Of a stretch of DNA of 64,000 nucleotides, positions 25,787 through 35,247 are shown one piece after another; the first letter of the stretch is position 1; each line of letters starts with the position of its first letter. The position numbers were made by a program, and so were the translations under genes. The notes under the pieces were generated by a model. It was not told where the DNA came from and did no database searches. It saw only the letters and a program-made list of their open reading frames with translations. Origin of the DNA: Acidobacteriota bacterium (GTDB lineage Bacteria; Acidobacteriota; Terriglobia; Terriglobales; Acidobacteriaceae); contig JAFDVR010000002.1 in the NCBI GenBank assembly GCA_018268855.1, forward strand, positions 186,001-250,000. Direction: 5' to 3'.

Positions 25787-28627
25787 ATGCAATATCGTTC
25801 TGGAAGCCAGATTCGCGAAGATTTTCTGCGGTTTTTTGAGGGCAAAGGCCACCGCCGGGTCCACTCCTCGTCACTCGTCCCGCACAACGACCCCACGCTC
25901 CTGTTCACCAACGCGGGCATGAACCAGTTCAAAGACGTCTTCCTCGGCTCCGACGTGCGGCCCTACACCCGCGCCGCCTCCAGCCAAAAGTGCGTCCGCG
26001 CAGGCGGCAAGCACAACGACCTCGAAAACGTCGGCTTCACCCGCCGCCACCACACCTTCTTCGAGATGCTCGGCAACTTCTCCTTCGGCGACTACTTCAA
26101 GCGCGACGCCATCGCCTACGCCTGGGAACTGCTCACCTCGCCCGACTGGTTCGGCATCCCCAAAGACAAACTCTACGTCACCATCTTCGAAGGCGACGCA
26201 CAAGTCCCGCGCGACGACGAGGCCGAACAGTTCTGGATCGAAGCCGGCGTCCCCAAAGAACGCATCTTCCAGATGTCCGCCAAAGACAACTTCTGGCAGA
26301 TGGGCGAAACCGGCCCCTGCGGCCCATGCTCCGAAATCTACTACGACCTCGGACTTGAAGCAGCAGAAGAACCTGGTATCGACAAGCCCTTTCCGCAGGA
26401 CGAGCAACGCTACGTCGAAATCTGGAACCTCGTCTTTATGCAGTTCGACCGTTCTATCGATCCGCAGACCGGTGGCGCGCAACTCACACCACTTCCCAAG
26501 CCAAGCATCGACACCGGCATGGGTCTTGAACGCATCGCATGCGTGCTGCAAGGGGTTATCTCGAATTTTGAAACTGATCTTTTCACACCGCTGATCGATA
26601 AAGCTGTGGAACTCACGGATGCTATCGATGCGAGTTCGGCATCGCTCAAGATCATCGCCGACCACGCCCGTGCGTCCACCTTCCTTATTAAGGATGGCGT
26701 CGTTCCATCGAACGAGGGCCGTGGCTACGTCCTGCGCAAGATCATGCGTCGCGGTATCCGTCACGGGCGTCTGCTCGGACAAGATAAGCCGTTCATGCAC
26801 GAGATGGTCTATGCGGTTCGCGATGAGATGCAGGCTGCGTATCCAGAACTTGCAGAGAGTGCAGACCGGATTGCGAAGACGGTGCTCGCCGAGGAAGAAC
26901 AGTTCGCACGTGTGCTTTCCGTTGGCATGCGTGAACTGGACGCAACCCTTATGGCGGCAATGCGAGCAAGGCTAGTTGAAGTTGCGACAGTATATGAACA
27001 GTGGGCATCGAAACCGGCTGATCTTGAGAGAGCCGAGAATCCTATCTATTTTGTTGGGTCTTCCGCAGAAGTGCAGAAGATGTCCGATGACAAGGTGAAG
27101 GATACGTACGAAGCTTACGGCAAGGCGATCATGCCAGGCCGCGACGCCTTCCGTCTCTACGAAACCTTCGGCATGCCGCTGGACTTCATGGTCGATGCAG
27201 CGCGCGATGCTGGCGTGGAGTTCGATCTCGTAGGCTTTGAACAAGCCAAAGAAGAAGAACAAGCCCGAGCCCGAGCCTCATGGAAAGGCGGCTCGCAAAA
27301 GACCGCATCGCCCGTCTTCCGCGATCTCCCCAAAACCGACTTCCTCGGCTACACCGGCCTCCGTGCCGACGGCGTGAAAGTCATCGCCCTCGTCAAAGAC
27401 GGCGTCGGTGTCAACGAACTCCACCCCGGCGACAAGGGCGAAGTCGTGCTCCAGGCCACCAGCTTCTACGCCGACTCCGGCGGACAGATCGGCGACACCG
27501 GCTGGCTCTTTCCCACCGACCACACCTCCACCATCGCCGAAGTCCACGGCTGCACCAAGCCCGTGCAGGGCGTCTTCGCGCACAAGGTCACGGTCAAGCG
27601 CCCCATCGCCGTCGGAGACACGGTCGATGCCGTCGTCAACGGAGAAGTCCGCGCCGCCACCGTCCGCAACCACACCGGCACGCATCTGCTCCACGCCGCG
27701 CTACGCGAAGTGCTCGGCACCCATGTCAAACAGGCCGGCTCGCTCGTCGAACCCGCGCGCCTCCGCTTCGACTTCTCCCACTACGCCGGCATCGCCGATG
27801 AAGAACTGCAAGAGATCGAAGACATCGTCAACGAACAGGTGCTCAAAAACACCAGCGTGCAGGTCTTTGAAGACGTGCCCATCGACGTGGCCGTGAACGA
27901 ACTCAAAGCCATGGCGCTCTTCGGCGAAAAGTACGGCGACAAGGTACGCGTCATCAAGATCGGCGACTTCTCCACCGAACTCTGCGGCGGCATCCACACC
28001 CTCGCCACCGGCGAGATCGGCCTGCTCAAACTCGTCAACGAAGCCAGCGCCGCATCCGGCATCCGCCGCGTGGAAGCCGTTACCGGCACCGGCTCGCTCA
28101 AAGAGTTCCGCCGCGACTTCGACGTGGCCCGCACCGCCTCGCAACTCCTCGGCGGCTCCTCACTCGACGCTTCCACGCTGCAACAAAAACTCTCCGCGCA
28201 GGAAGAAGAACTCAAAAAACTAAAGCGCGAACTCGACCAGGCGCGCATGAAGTCCGCCTCGGCCTCCACCGCGAACGCCGCTGAAAATGCCATCGAAGTC
28301 AAAGGCATCAAGCTGCTCACACAACGCGTCGCCGGACTTGATCGCAACCAGATGCGTACCCTCGTAGACACGCTCCGCTCCAAACTCGGCGAAGGCGTAG
28401 TCGTCCTCGGCGCCCCGACAGAAGACGGCAAAGTAGCCCTCATCGCCGGAGTCACCAAGGGCCTCGCAGGCAAAGTCCACGCAGGCAAACTCGTAGGCGC
28501 ACTCGCCACCAAAGTAGGCGGCAAAGGCGGAGGCCGCCCCGACCTGGCCGAAGCCGGAGGCACAGACAGCTCCCAACTAGATGCAGCCCTCGCCTCCGCA
28601 AAAGAAGTCGTTGCCGAAATGCTCTAA
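25787..28627 (+). CDS. alaS: Alanyl-tRNA synthetase
   Basis: A 946-residue AlaRS that charges tRNA-Ala. The catalytic core has [19 protein letters not shown] and [12 protein letters not shown]. The editing domain has [16 protein letters not shown] and CGGIH for zinc, and the C-Ala end has [17 protein letters not shown]. It is longer than the usual 870-880 residues, mainly from an extra segment of about 50 residues around residues 400-450 (26980-27120), before [13 protein letters not shown]. Base use also changes there. I chose the ATG at 25787, where [16 protein letters not shown] aligns with the family N terminus; the frame opens 15 codons earlier. Confidence 0.95.
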   Translation: MQYRSGSQIREDFLRFFEGKGHRRVHSSSLVPHNDPTLLFTNAGMNQFKDVFLGSDVRPYTRAASSQKCVRAGGKHNDLENVGFTRRHHTFFEMLGNFSFGDYFKRDAIAYAWELLTSPDWFGIPKDKLYVTIFEGDAQVPRDDEAEQFWIEAGVPKERIFQMSAKDNFWQMGETGPCGPCSEIYYDLGLEAAEEPGIDKPFPQDEQRYVEIWNLVFMQFDRSIDPQTGGAQLTPLPKPSIDTGMGLERIACVLQGVISNFETDLFTPLIDKAVELTDAIDASSASLKIIADHARASTFLIKDGVVPSNEGRGYVLRKIMRRGIRHGRLLGQDKPFMHEMVYAVRDEMQAAYPELAESADRIAKTVLAEEEQFARVLSVGMRELDATLMAAMRARLVEVATVYEQWASKPADLERAENPIYFVGSSAEVQKMSDDKVKDTYEAYGKAIMPGRDAFRLYETFGMPLDFMVDAARDAGVEFDLVGFEQAKEEEQARARASWKGGSQKTASPVFRDLPKTDFLGYTGLRADGVKVIALVKDGVGVNELHPGDKGEVVLQATSFYADSGGQIGDTGWLFPTDHTSTIAEVHGCTKPVQGVFAHKVTVKRPIAVGDTVDAVVNGEVRAATVRNHTGTHLLHAALREVLGTHVKQAGSLVEPARLRFDFSHYAGIADEELQEIEDIVNEQVLKNTSVQVFEDVPIDVAVNELKAMALFGEKYGDKVRVIKIGDFSTELCGGIHTLATGEIGLLKLVNEASAASGIRRVEAVTGTGSLKEFRRDFDVARTASQLLGGSSLDASTLQQKLSAQEEELKKLKRELDQARMKSASASTANAAENAIEVKGIKLLTQRVAGLDRNQMRTLVDTLRSKLGEGVVVLGAPTEDGKVALIAGVTKGLAGKVHAGKLVGALATKVGGKGGGRPDLAEAGGTDSSQLDAALASAKEVVAEML

Positions 28628-28654
28628 CCAATCAATCTGATAACCAATCGAGTG

Positions 28655-28710
28655 CCCTATTCTTTCGCGTGTTCTTTGCGCGAAGGATGGGGTATGACGC
28701 GAAGCGCGAC
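28655..28710. repeat. GCGAAGGATGGGG...GCGAAGCGCGAC intergenic repeat
   Basis: This roughly 55-base element has an inverted copy at 38452-38510 that shares the CTTTCGCG start, the GGATGGGG/GGGTGGG core and the GCGAAGCGCGAC end. A partial copy lies near 9603. It sits between alaS and the amidase gene. Confidence 0.65.
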
Positions 28711-28801
28711 TCTCCGCATAGGAGTGCCAGCCGGAGTACCCCCACCATTTCGACGCTCCATACGCAACCACCCGTCATTAAACTGAACTCGGGTTGTGCC
28801 G

Positions 28802-30940
28802 ATGGATACACGTCTTCGAAATCGTCTTTGTGCTGTTGTGTTGATGACGGCGTGCGCCATGGGAGCATCCGCAGAGAAGAAGCACGAGCAGTCTCTGTGG
28901 GACCTCGCGGAGAGTGCCCGAGCCGTACTGATGAATATGCCTGCGACGGAGCGCAAGCGTAGCGACTATACGCTTGTGATGGACGCCTACCGTGCCATCT
29001 ATCATGGCAATCCAGCGGACACAAAATCTCCTGACGCCATCTACGCTGTTGCCGATCTTCTGGCCGATGAGGGCCGGACCCTGCACAATGAGAAAGATCT
29101 GCAGAATGCTATCGGCCAGTATGAGTTCCTGCGCAAGCAGTATCCGCGTGCCAGCCTTCGCATTCCGGCGCTCTATCAGGAAGCTCTTATCGCGCAGAAC
29201 GATCTGCACGATTTGAAGCTTGCGCAAGAAAAATACGCTCTCTATATAAAGAGTTATCCCAGGAGCGACAAGGCTGACGAAGCCCAGGCTGCCATCGCTG
29301 CCTTGAAGAGTGGCCGTCTGCCCACATCCGCGGAGAGCGCAGATGTTCCTTCCGCGAAGGCGGCTGCAGCCGATATGCCAGCAGGAACACAGGCGAGCGC
29401 ACCCATCACGGATGCTCCTGTCGCCGGTCCGCAGCATGAGCCTGCCACGCCGCGTAATGGCACCCATGCTGTCGTCAGCGGAATACGGCATTGGAGTACT
29501 CCCACGTATACGCGTGTTGCCATTGACCTGGGTGATGACGTGAAGTACGAAGCAGCGCGTGTTCCCAATCCGGACCGCATCTACTTTGATCTGCACGGCG
29601 CCCGACTGGCACCGGAGCTTGTAGGCAAAAGCTTTTCCGTCACGGACGACGGATTTCTGAAGCGCATCCGCGCTGCGCAGTTCACCACGGATATTACCCG
29701 CGTTGTGCTCGACGTGAACGATGTGACGGAGTATTCGGCCTTTCTTCTGCCGAACCCATATCGCCTCATCATCGACATTCACGGTGACACAAAGAGCACC
29801 ACTACCAAAGAGGCCGCTCCTGCTAAAGCCACCAGTTCTTTGCAGGTGGTGGAGCAGAGCAAAGGAATCTCTACATTGCCGCCTACGCCGACCACATCGA
29901 TGGCAACTGTGCGGACCCACATCTTGACCGCACCCGGCAATATCGCAGCGGAGCGCCCGGCACCTCCGGTAGCTACGGTTCCCAGCACGGTAGCTACCCA
30001 CTCTACATCCACTCACGAAGTAGCCACGCTGAGCGCGGAACCCACAAAACAGAAGGCGACAGCCCAACCCACCAGCAAACCCATCTCAGCCGTGGTTATT
30101 CCGCCTGTTTCCAAAGCATCTTCTCGTCATGCAAGAGCTAAGAAGGAAGAGATTATGGAAACGCACGTCGCTGCTCCTACCGCAGCAGGTCAACGTTCGC
30201 TGGTGCGTGCTCTTGGCCTTAAGATCAATCGCATTGTGATTGATGCCGGACATGGCGGACACGACTCCGGCACGCTCGGCGCTGAGGGCATCATGGAAAA
30301 GGATGTGGTGCTCGACGTCGCTCTTCGTCTTGGCCGTTTGCTCCAGGAACGTCTCGGTGCGGAGGTCATCTACACACGTTCCGACGACACCTTTATCCCA
30401 TTGGAGACGCGCACTGCCATCGCTAATAAGGCGCAGGCAGACCTCTTCATCTCCGTTCATGCTAATTCCTCCAGAGATTCCTCTGCCCGTGGTGTCGAGG
30501 TCTACTATCTGAATTTCACCTCGCAGCCGGACGCGCTTGACGTAGCTGCCCGCGAGAACGCCGTCTCCGACCAGAGTATTCATCAATTGGCCGATCTGGT
30601 GAAAAAGATCACGCTTAAGGACAAGATCGACGAATCGCGTGAGTTCGCGGAGAACGTCGACGATGCTCTCTATAAGGGCCTCGCCTCGGGCAATGGCGGT
30701 CTTCGCAATCGTGGCGTAAAAAAAGCTCCTTTTGTTGTCCTGATCGGGGCGAACATGCCATCGATTCTGGCGGAGATCTCTTTCGTTACAAACCCGCGTG
30801 ATGCCGCGCAGTTGAAAAAGCCGGAGTACCGTCAACGCGTGGCCGAATCTTTGTACAAAGGCGTGGCCCGCTATGCTCAGGGCCTAAGCGGTATGCGCGT
30901 CGCCCAACGCGCTGACCTTAGCGATAACGGCGGGGAATGA
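28802..30940 (+). CDS. N-acetylmuramoyl-L-alanine amidase with AMIN domain
   Basis: A 712-residue exported cell-wall hydrolase. After a signal peptide comes a tetratricopeptide-like helical region (residues 35-150: AIGQYEFLRKQYPRA, KYALYIKSYPRSDKADEA). An AMIN domain follows at about 220-330 (RHWSTPTYTRVAIDLGDD, YRLIIDIHGD), which targets amidases to septal peptidoglycan. After a long Thr/Ala-rich linker, Amidase_3 occupies 480-700 with zinc ligands in IVIDAGHGGHDSG, the EKDVVLDVALRL glutamate, FISVHAN and the catalytic LAEISFVTN glutamate. This resembles AmiA/B/C. ATG 28802 is preferred to the GTG two codons earlier. Confidence 0.93.
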   Translation: MDTRLRNRLCAVVLMTACAMGASAEKKHEQSLWDLAESARAVLMNMPATERKRSDYTLVMDAYRAIYHGNPADTKSPDAIYAVADLLADEGRTLHNEKDLQNAIGQYEFLRKQYPRASLRIPALYQEALIAQNDLHDLKLAQEKYALYIKSYPRSDKADEAQAAIAALKSGRLPTSAESADVPSAKAAAADMPAGTQASAPITDAPVAGPQHEPATPRNGTHAVVSGIRHWSTPTYTRVAIDLGDDVKYEAARVPNPDRIYFDLHGARLAPELVGKSFSVTDDGFLKRIRAAQFTTDITRVVLDVNDVTEYSAFLLPNPYRLIIDIHGDTKSTTTKEAAPAKATSSLQVVEQSKGISTLPPTPTTSMATVRTHILTAPGNIAAERPAPPVATVPSTVATHSTSTHEVATLSAEPTKQKATAQPTSKPISAVVIPPVSKASSRHARAKKEEIMETHVAAPTAAGQRSLVRALGLKINRIVIDAGHGGHDSGTLGAEGIMEKDVVLDVALRLGRLLQERLGAEVIYTRSDDTFIPLETRTAIANKAQADLFISVHANSSRDSSARGVEVYYLNFTSQPDALDVAARENAVSDQSIHQLADLVKKITLKDKIDESREFAENVDDALYKGLASGNGGLRNRGVKKAPFVVLIGANMPSILAEISFVTNPRDAAQLKKPEYRQRVAESLYKGVARYAQGLSGMRVAQRADLSDNGGE

Positions 30941-31037
30941 TTTTCTCTAATCTCTATTTCTGGACGTTACGCGTCATTTATTGTTTACGATCCGGTTTCC
31001 GCTCACATTTCGCAACCGATGTTAGTCTGAGCGCTGT

Positions 31038-32249
31038 ATGCGTCGTTATGTCCTCTCAGGGAACAAATCGCTCCGGCGGGGTGTCTATCTAAACACTTTG
31101 AACGTCCGCTCTCTCAGTGCTTGTATCGCTCTTTTGGCATCCATGGCCTTTGCACAGACGCCGGCGAACGTCTCGCTCCCAGCCGGTCCGCTGCTTCCGC
31201 AGACTGTGGGCGTGTGGACACGCAGCGGAGCTTTTTCAGGTATCGATCTGGGCGCATCGCGGCTCAAGGAATATGGATTAAAAAGAAGCGATTCAGCTAC
31301 TTACAATCGTACTGACGGTAAAGATATTTCCCTGCAAGTGGAAGTATGGGACATGCAGGACGCCACCGGCGCGTATTCCGCTTTCACATTGCAACGGGCC
31401 GGCATGCACGATTGTGCTTCCACGGCGAAGTTGGGGCACGACTGTGCTTTAGGCGCAGGCCATCTTCTTTTTTGGAGCGGCGAATCGCTCGTGGATGTGA
31501 ACGCACACGGAAGCTATCCGATTCGTCTGCCTGAGTTGCAGCCGTTTGTGGATGTGCTTCCCAAGCCGCCGGGGACGAAGGGGGCTCTGCCTGTACTTCC
31601 GTTGCGGCTTCCCAAGAAAGAATTGCAGCGTGAGACGATCCGTTATGCTGTGGGACCTGCAACATACGCAGACCTGAACGTGCCTGTGGATGCATCACTG
31701 GTCGACTTCAGCAAATCGCCTGAGATCATTACGGCTAAGTACGCCGGAGCTACGCGCGGATTGGGTTCGCTGACGATCATCTTCTATCCAACACCCCAGA
31801 TTGCAGGTGACCGCGAGCGTGCTATCGCCGCTGCTTTGAAGATGTCGCAGCCGGAGGTTGCAGTAAAGCGAGTGGCCACAATGGTCGCCATCGCAGGAGG
31901 TGCCTTCACGCACGCGCAAGCGGAAGTGCTGGTGAACCAGGTGACGCCGCATGAGGACTTCACCTTCAACAATCCAAGCGGCTACGTTCCGCCAGGCGAG
32001 TCGATTCAGACGACGGTGAGTGTGCTGACGAGGATTATCATCTTCGTGATCGTGATGACACTTGCCGCTGCGGTACTCGGTGTCTTCTTTGGCGGAGGTC
32101 GTGCGCTGATTCGTAAGCTGCAGGGCAAACCGCTATCGTCGCTGGAAGACATGGAAATCATCAAGCTGGAGATCGGTGGAAAACCCAGCCATAAACTTGT
32201 TTCAGAGAGCCAGCCGGAAGGAACTGTAAAGAGAATAAAAGGCGAATAA
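31038..32249 (+). CDS. Exported protein with C-terminal membrane anchor, DUF6599-like
   Basis: A 403-residue protein with a hydrophobic export signal near residues 25-40 (ACIALLASMAFA), a soluble body and a single membrane helix near 335-360 (IIIFVIVMTLAAAVLGVFFGGG), then a basic cytoplasmic tail. The GVWTRSGAFSGID and QVEVWDMQDATGAYSAF segments are reminiscent of DUF6599 proteins of acidobacteria, a comparison from memory. No enzymatic motif is seen. Confidence 0.5.
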   Translation: MRRYVLSGNKSLRRGVYLNTLNVRSLSACIALLASMAFAQTPANVSLPAGPLLPQTVGVWTRSGAFSGIDLGASRLKEYGLKRSDSATYNRTDGKDISLQVEVWDMQDATGAYSAFTLQRAGMHDCASTAKLGHDCALGAGHLLFWSGESLVDVNAHGSYPIRLPELQPFVDVLPKPPGTKGALPVLPLRLPKKELQRETIRYAVGPATYADLNVPVDASLVDFSKSPEIITAKYAGATRGLGSLTIIFYPTPQIAGDRERAIAAALKMSQPEVAVKRVATMVAIAGGAFTHAQAEVLVNQVTPHEDFTFNNPSGYVPPGESIQTTVSVLTRIIIFVIVMTLAAAVLGVFFGGGRALIRKLQGKPLSSLEDMEIIKLEIGGKPSHKLVSESQPEGTVKRIKGE

Positions 32250-32324
32250 AGTCGATGGGTTAATTTTCTAGCTACTCTGTAACTAATTGAAAATAAAGAA
32301 CGAAAATCTGCACCCGGTTTATCC

Positions 32325-32354
32325 TTGACACCACCTTTGAGTGAGCCATAGTAT
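32325..32354 (+). promoter_or_regulatory. Sigma-70 promoter for a short transcript
   Basis: A perfect TTGACA (32325-32330) and TAGTAT (32349-32354) are separated by 18 bases. The predicted transcription start is near 32361. No gene follows before the terminator at 32410. Confidence 0.6.
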
Positions 32355-32360
32355 TTCGCC

Positions 32361-32440
32361 AGAAAGTTCTGATGGCTTTGCCTCCGTTGGAACTATTCTC
32401 CCTGACGAGAAGGCCGCCCCGTTGCCGGGCGGCCTTTTCA
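32361..32440 (+). ncRNA. Candidate small RNA upstream of tRNA-Thr
   Basis: A good promoter (TTGACA, 18 bases, TAGTAT) and a strong intrinsic terminator (10-bp stem 32410-32419 with 32427-32436, then TTTT) delimit a transcript of about 80 bases. No open frame with a ribosome site is present inside. It does not look like 6S, SRP or tmRNA. The tRNA gene downstream has its own promoter, so this is unlikely to be a tRNA leader. It could instead be an aborted leader. Confidence 0.5.
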
Positions 32441-32513
32441 TTGCAAGATGTACAGCAGACCGCGTAAGAAAGCCGAGATTTGACGATGATTTATGCGTAA
32501 TTCACGCTGAATT

Positions 32514-32542
32514 TTGCGCATCACGGCTGGTGCCGTTAGAAT
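32514..32542 (+). promoter_or_regulatory. Promoter of tRNA-Thr
   Basis: TTGCGC lies 17 bases from TAGAAT, ending 13 bases before the mature tRNA 5' end. Confidence 0.55.
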
Positions 32543-32555
32543 CAACTTCGGAGTC

Positions 32556-32631
32556 GCCGACGTAGCTCAGTTGGTAGAGCAGCTGATTCGTAATCAGCAG
32601 GTCAACGGTTCAAGTCCGTTCGTCGGCTCCA
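32556..32631 (+). tRNA. tRNA-Thr (anticodon CGT)
   Basis: A full cloverleaf: acceptor arms 32556-32562 and 32621-32627 pair over 7 bp, the D-loop has AGCTCAGTTGGTAGAGC, and the anticodon loop TTCGTAA (CGT at 32589-32591) closes a 5-bp stem. The T arm has GGTTCAAGTCC and the CCA is encoded. It reads ACG threonine codons. Confidence 0.96.
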
Positions 32632-32660
32632 CCTCTACCTTTGTTTGGAATTTCGGTTTG

Positions 32661-32690
32661 CCGGGACCTTAGGTTCCGGTTTTGTTGTTA
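32661..32690 (+). terminator. tRNA-Thr terminator
   Basis: An 8-bp stem with one G-T pair (32661-32668 with 32672-32679) has a 3-base loop and is followed by TTTTGTTGTT. Confidence 0.65.
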
Positions 32691-32902
32691 TGGAGTGGGT
32701 CGCCATACGCACGATGGATATGGGTTCCGAGATGGGCCCCGGTGAGCGCCGTTTTCGGAAGCATCTACAGCGCTAACACTGCATGGTGTGGGGTGGAATC
32801 GTAGCTGGTACCACTTATCCACGAGTTTTATGCGTTGAAGGCGTTCTGGCTCTTGCGGGCGAAGGCGGCACGCGCCATACTCGCGGATAGGAGTCCCGCA
32901 CC

Positions 32903-33820
32903 ATGAGCGTGTCTACGACTACGACGGTGACGACATTCAGCCGGGGAGACCTGGCGCGCATTCTTCGGCTGCCCGAACGGCAGATCATAGCGTGGCAGCG
33001 CGCGGGGTTAATGCCGGAGGCGGAAGTCTACAGCTTTGCCGATCTGACGCATTTGAAACGGCTGCAGCAGTTGAAAGCGACGAGCATGTCGGCAAAGTCG
33101 ATCCGGAACTCGGTCACGGCGATGCAGAAGGTCGCCGGCATGCGGCATCCGCTACGGGAGACGAGTGCGGTACGACAAGGCAAGCGGCTGATCTTTCGTC
33201 ATTCTGGTGCATTGATCGATCCGCAGACGCAGCAGCTGGCGTTTGATTTTGAACAGGGAAGCCTGGGGCTGGTGAAGCCGGCGGGGAGGAACGCGGATTC
33301 TGAGCAGGCATCCCGCGTGCAGGAGATGTTTTTGCGTGCTGTGCGGCTTGAAGAGAACGCCACGACGATCGACGAGGCCGCGGCGCTTTACGAAGAGGTG
33401 CTGAAGCTGCAGCCTGGCTATGCGGCGGCTTCGATCAACCTCGGAACGATCCGTTATAACCAGCGCAACTTTGTGGAAGCGGAAAAGCGTTACCGGTATG
33501 CAACGGAGGTCGATCCACTATATGCGCTGGCATTCTTCGATCTGGGGAATGTGCTGGATGAGTTGCAGCGGCTGCCGGAAGCGATTGAAGCCTATCAACG
33601 CGCGATTGCACTGGTGCCCGAATACGCCGACGCGCATTACAATCTGGCCCTGGCGTTTGAGCGGCAGGAACAACGGCGCAAGGCCCTGCGTTACTGGTTG
33701 AGTTATGTGCGCCTCGATCCTATAGGACCGTGGGCCTCCCATGCTCGATCTCAGGTGCAGAAGATTCTGGCAAGCGAAAAATTGAAGGTGGTTTGCCGGC
33801 GCGGGGAACGGGCTAGCTAA
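32903..33820 (+). CDS. MerR-like helix-turn-helix fused to TPR repeats
   Basis: A 305-residue protein. Residues 12-65 look like a MerR-type DNA-binding unit (FSRGDLARILRLPERQIIAWQRAG, then YSFADLTHLKRLQQLK). A linker follows, then three tetratricopeptide repeats at about 145-280 (NLGTIRYNQRNFVEAEKRYR, DLGNVLDELQRLPEAIEAYQ, NLALAFERQEQRRKALRYW). The repeats would give a protein-binding surface in place of the usual effector domain. Target and partner are unknown. A terminator follows. AGGAG lies before the ATG. Confidence 0.75.
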   Translation: MSVSTTTTVTTFSRGDLARILRLPERQIIAWQRAGLMPEAEVYSFADLTHLKRLQQLKATSMSAKSIRNSVTAMQKVAGMRHPLRETSAVRQGKRLIFRHSGALIDPQTQQLAFDFEQGSLGLVKPAGRNADSEQASRVQEMFLRAVRLEENATTIDEAAALYEEVLKLQPGYAAASINLGTIRYNQRNFVEAEKRYRYATEVDPLYALAFFDLGNVLDELQRLPEAIEAYQRAIALVPEYADAHYNLALAFERQEQRRKALRYWLSYVRLDPIGPWASHARSQVQKILASEKLKVVCRRGERAS

Positions 33821-33840
33821 CGTTAGTTGTTAACATTAGT

Positions 33841-33873
33841 GGGCGCGACTTTTGGGCCGCGCCTTTTATTTTT
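33841..33873 (+). terminator. Terminator after the MerR-TPR gene
   Basis: A 6-bp GC stem (33842-33847 with 33858-33863), extendable by a G-T pair, is followed by TTTTATTTTTT. Confidence 0.7.
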
Positions 33874-34086
33874 TGGATCATTGTGTTGATTAAGTGGAGG
33901 TTTGCTGCTTCGAGCGAAATACGAAGATTCTGATACTTCCTCTTCGCTGCGCGCAGAGTCAGGCTCAGCGTGGCAGCGTGAGAGAAGGAGGGCTTTGGGA
34001 GAGAGTGGTCAGCAAAGTTAAAAGATAGACACGCATCTGAAACGAGTAGTCGTCTGCCATGAGATGGGCAGCGTATGGGAGCGTCT

Positions 34087-35211
34087 ATGGTTTTGCGTCG
34101 TTTTGCTGTTCCTTTTCTGATTGCGATTTCGTTGGGTGGTGTCCCGAAGGCGAGTTGGGCTGGGGTGGCACCCGCGAAGGTGGAGGCGGGTGCTGCTGCG
34201 GTTACGGACGATCAGGGTGCGTCTGCGAAGAAGGACAATAACGAAGATGATGACGAAGAAAGAAAGAAGCATAATGACGAGCCGATAAAACCGGAGCAAT
34301 TGCATCATCCGGTGTTGTGGCATGATCCGAGCGAGATCTCATCGCTCGATCTGTTTTATGGACAGGGTGGCAAGAAGGGACAGCCTGTGCCGCCGTTCAG
34401 GTTTATTGAAGAGGACCACAACCACAGCACTCCGAAGATGGATGTGCGGGATGCGCGCGGGAAGAAATGGCGCGCAAAGCTGGGGCATGAAGCGCGTCCG
34501 GAGGTGGTGGCGTCGCGGCTGCTTTGGGCAGTGGGCTATTTTGCGAACGATGATTACGTGCTGCCGAAGGCGACGATCGAAGGCATCCACATGAGGCGCG
34601 GCAGGCAGTACATCCACGGCGAAGAGGTAGAGAATGTGCGCTTTGCGCGAAAGCCGAACGGACAGAAGAAGATCGCTATATGGAGATGGAGGGAGAACCC
34701 TTTTGCGGGAACGCGCGAGTGGAATGGTCTGCGCGTAATGATGGCTGTGCTGAATAGCTGGGACCTGAAAGATGACAACAACTACGTTTACAGCGATAGG
34801 AAGAACGATCGCGAGATATTTCTAGTGAGCGATGTGGGGACGGCGTTTGGAAGAACAGGGTTGCACTTTACGAATGCGCCGTCGAAGGACAATGTGCAGG
34901 CGTATATCCACTCGAAGTTCATCACGAAGGTGACGGACAAGACGGTGAGTTTTGCCACGCCTGCGCCTTCGTACAGCTTGCTGTTTGAGACGTTGGGGAT
35001 TGCGATGAAGCAGTTCTTCAAGCGTCAGGGAATGCTCTGGATCGGTAAGGATATTCCGTGCGAGGATGCGCGATGGATTGGCGGGTTACTAGGGCAGTTG
35101 AGCCATCAGCAGCTTGTGGATGCGTTTCGCGCGGGGAATTATCCGCCGGATGAAGTGGAGCTATTTGTGAGTGAGGTGGAGAAGAGAATTGCGGCGTTGA
35201 AGAAGCTATAG
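34087..35211 (+). CDS. Exported protein with kinase-like (HipA/PI3K-fold) motif order
   Basis: A 374-residue protein with signal peptide VLRRFAVPFLIAISLGG...ASWA and an acidic low-complexity region at residues 40-65. The body shows WRAKLGHEARPEVVASRLLWAVGY, which could be the strand lysine and helix-C glutamate of a kinase-like fold. NSWDLKDDNNYV and then LVSDVGTAFG follow, in the place of a catalytic D...N loop and a DFG-like metal site. The motif order recalls HipA, PI3/4-kinase and Fam20 proteins. This is an inference from spacing and residues; I know no characterised homologue. Start 34087 is chosen because GGGAG lies 5 bases before it. Confidence 0.5.
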   Translation: MVLRRFAVPFLIAISLGGVPKASWAGVAPAKVEAGAAAVTDDQGASAKKDNNEDDDEERKKHNDEPIKPEQLHHPVLWHDPSEISSLDLFYGQGGKKGQPVPPFRFIEEDHNHSTPKMDVRDARGKKWRAKLGHEARPEVVASRLLWAVGYFANDDYVLPKATIEGIHMRRGRQYIHGEEVENVRFARKPNGQKKIAIWRWRENPFAGTREWNGLRVMMAVLNSWDLKDDNNYVYSDRKNDREIFLVSDVGTAFGRTGLHFTNAPSKDNVQAYIHSKFITKVTDKTVSFATPAPSYSLLFETLGIAMKQFFKRQGMLWIGKDIPCEDARWIGGLLGQLSHQQLVDAFRAGNYPPDEVELFVSEVEKRIAALKKL

Positions 35212-35247
35212 GCAATCAGATGCTTTAAGCGGCTAAAGTTCCTATAT

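Noticed and set aside
32903..33820. Mobile element next to tRNA-Thr
   Set aside because: No integrase, direct repeat of the tRNA 3' end or atypical composition was seen downstream of any of the three tRNAs.
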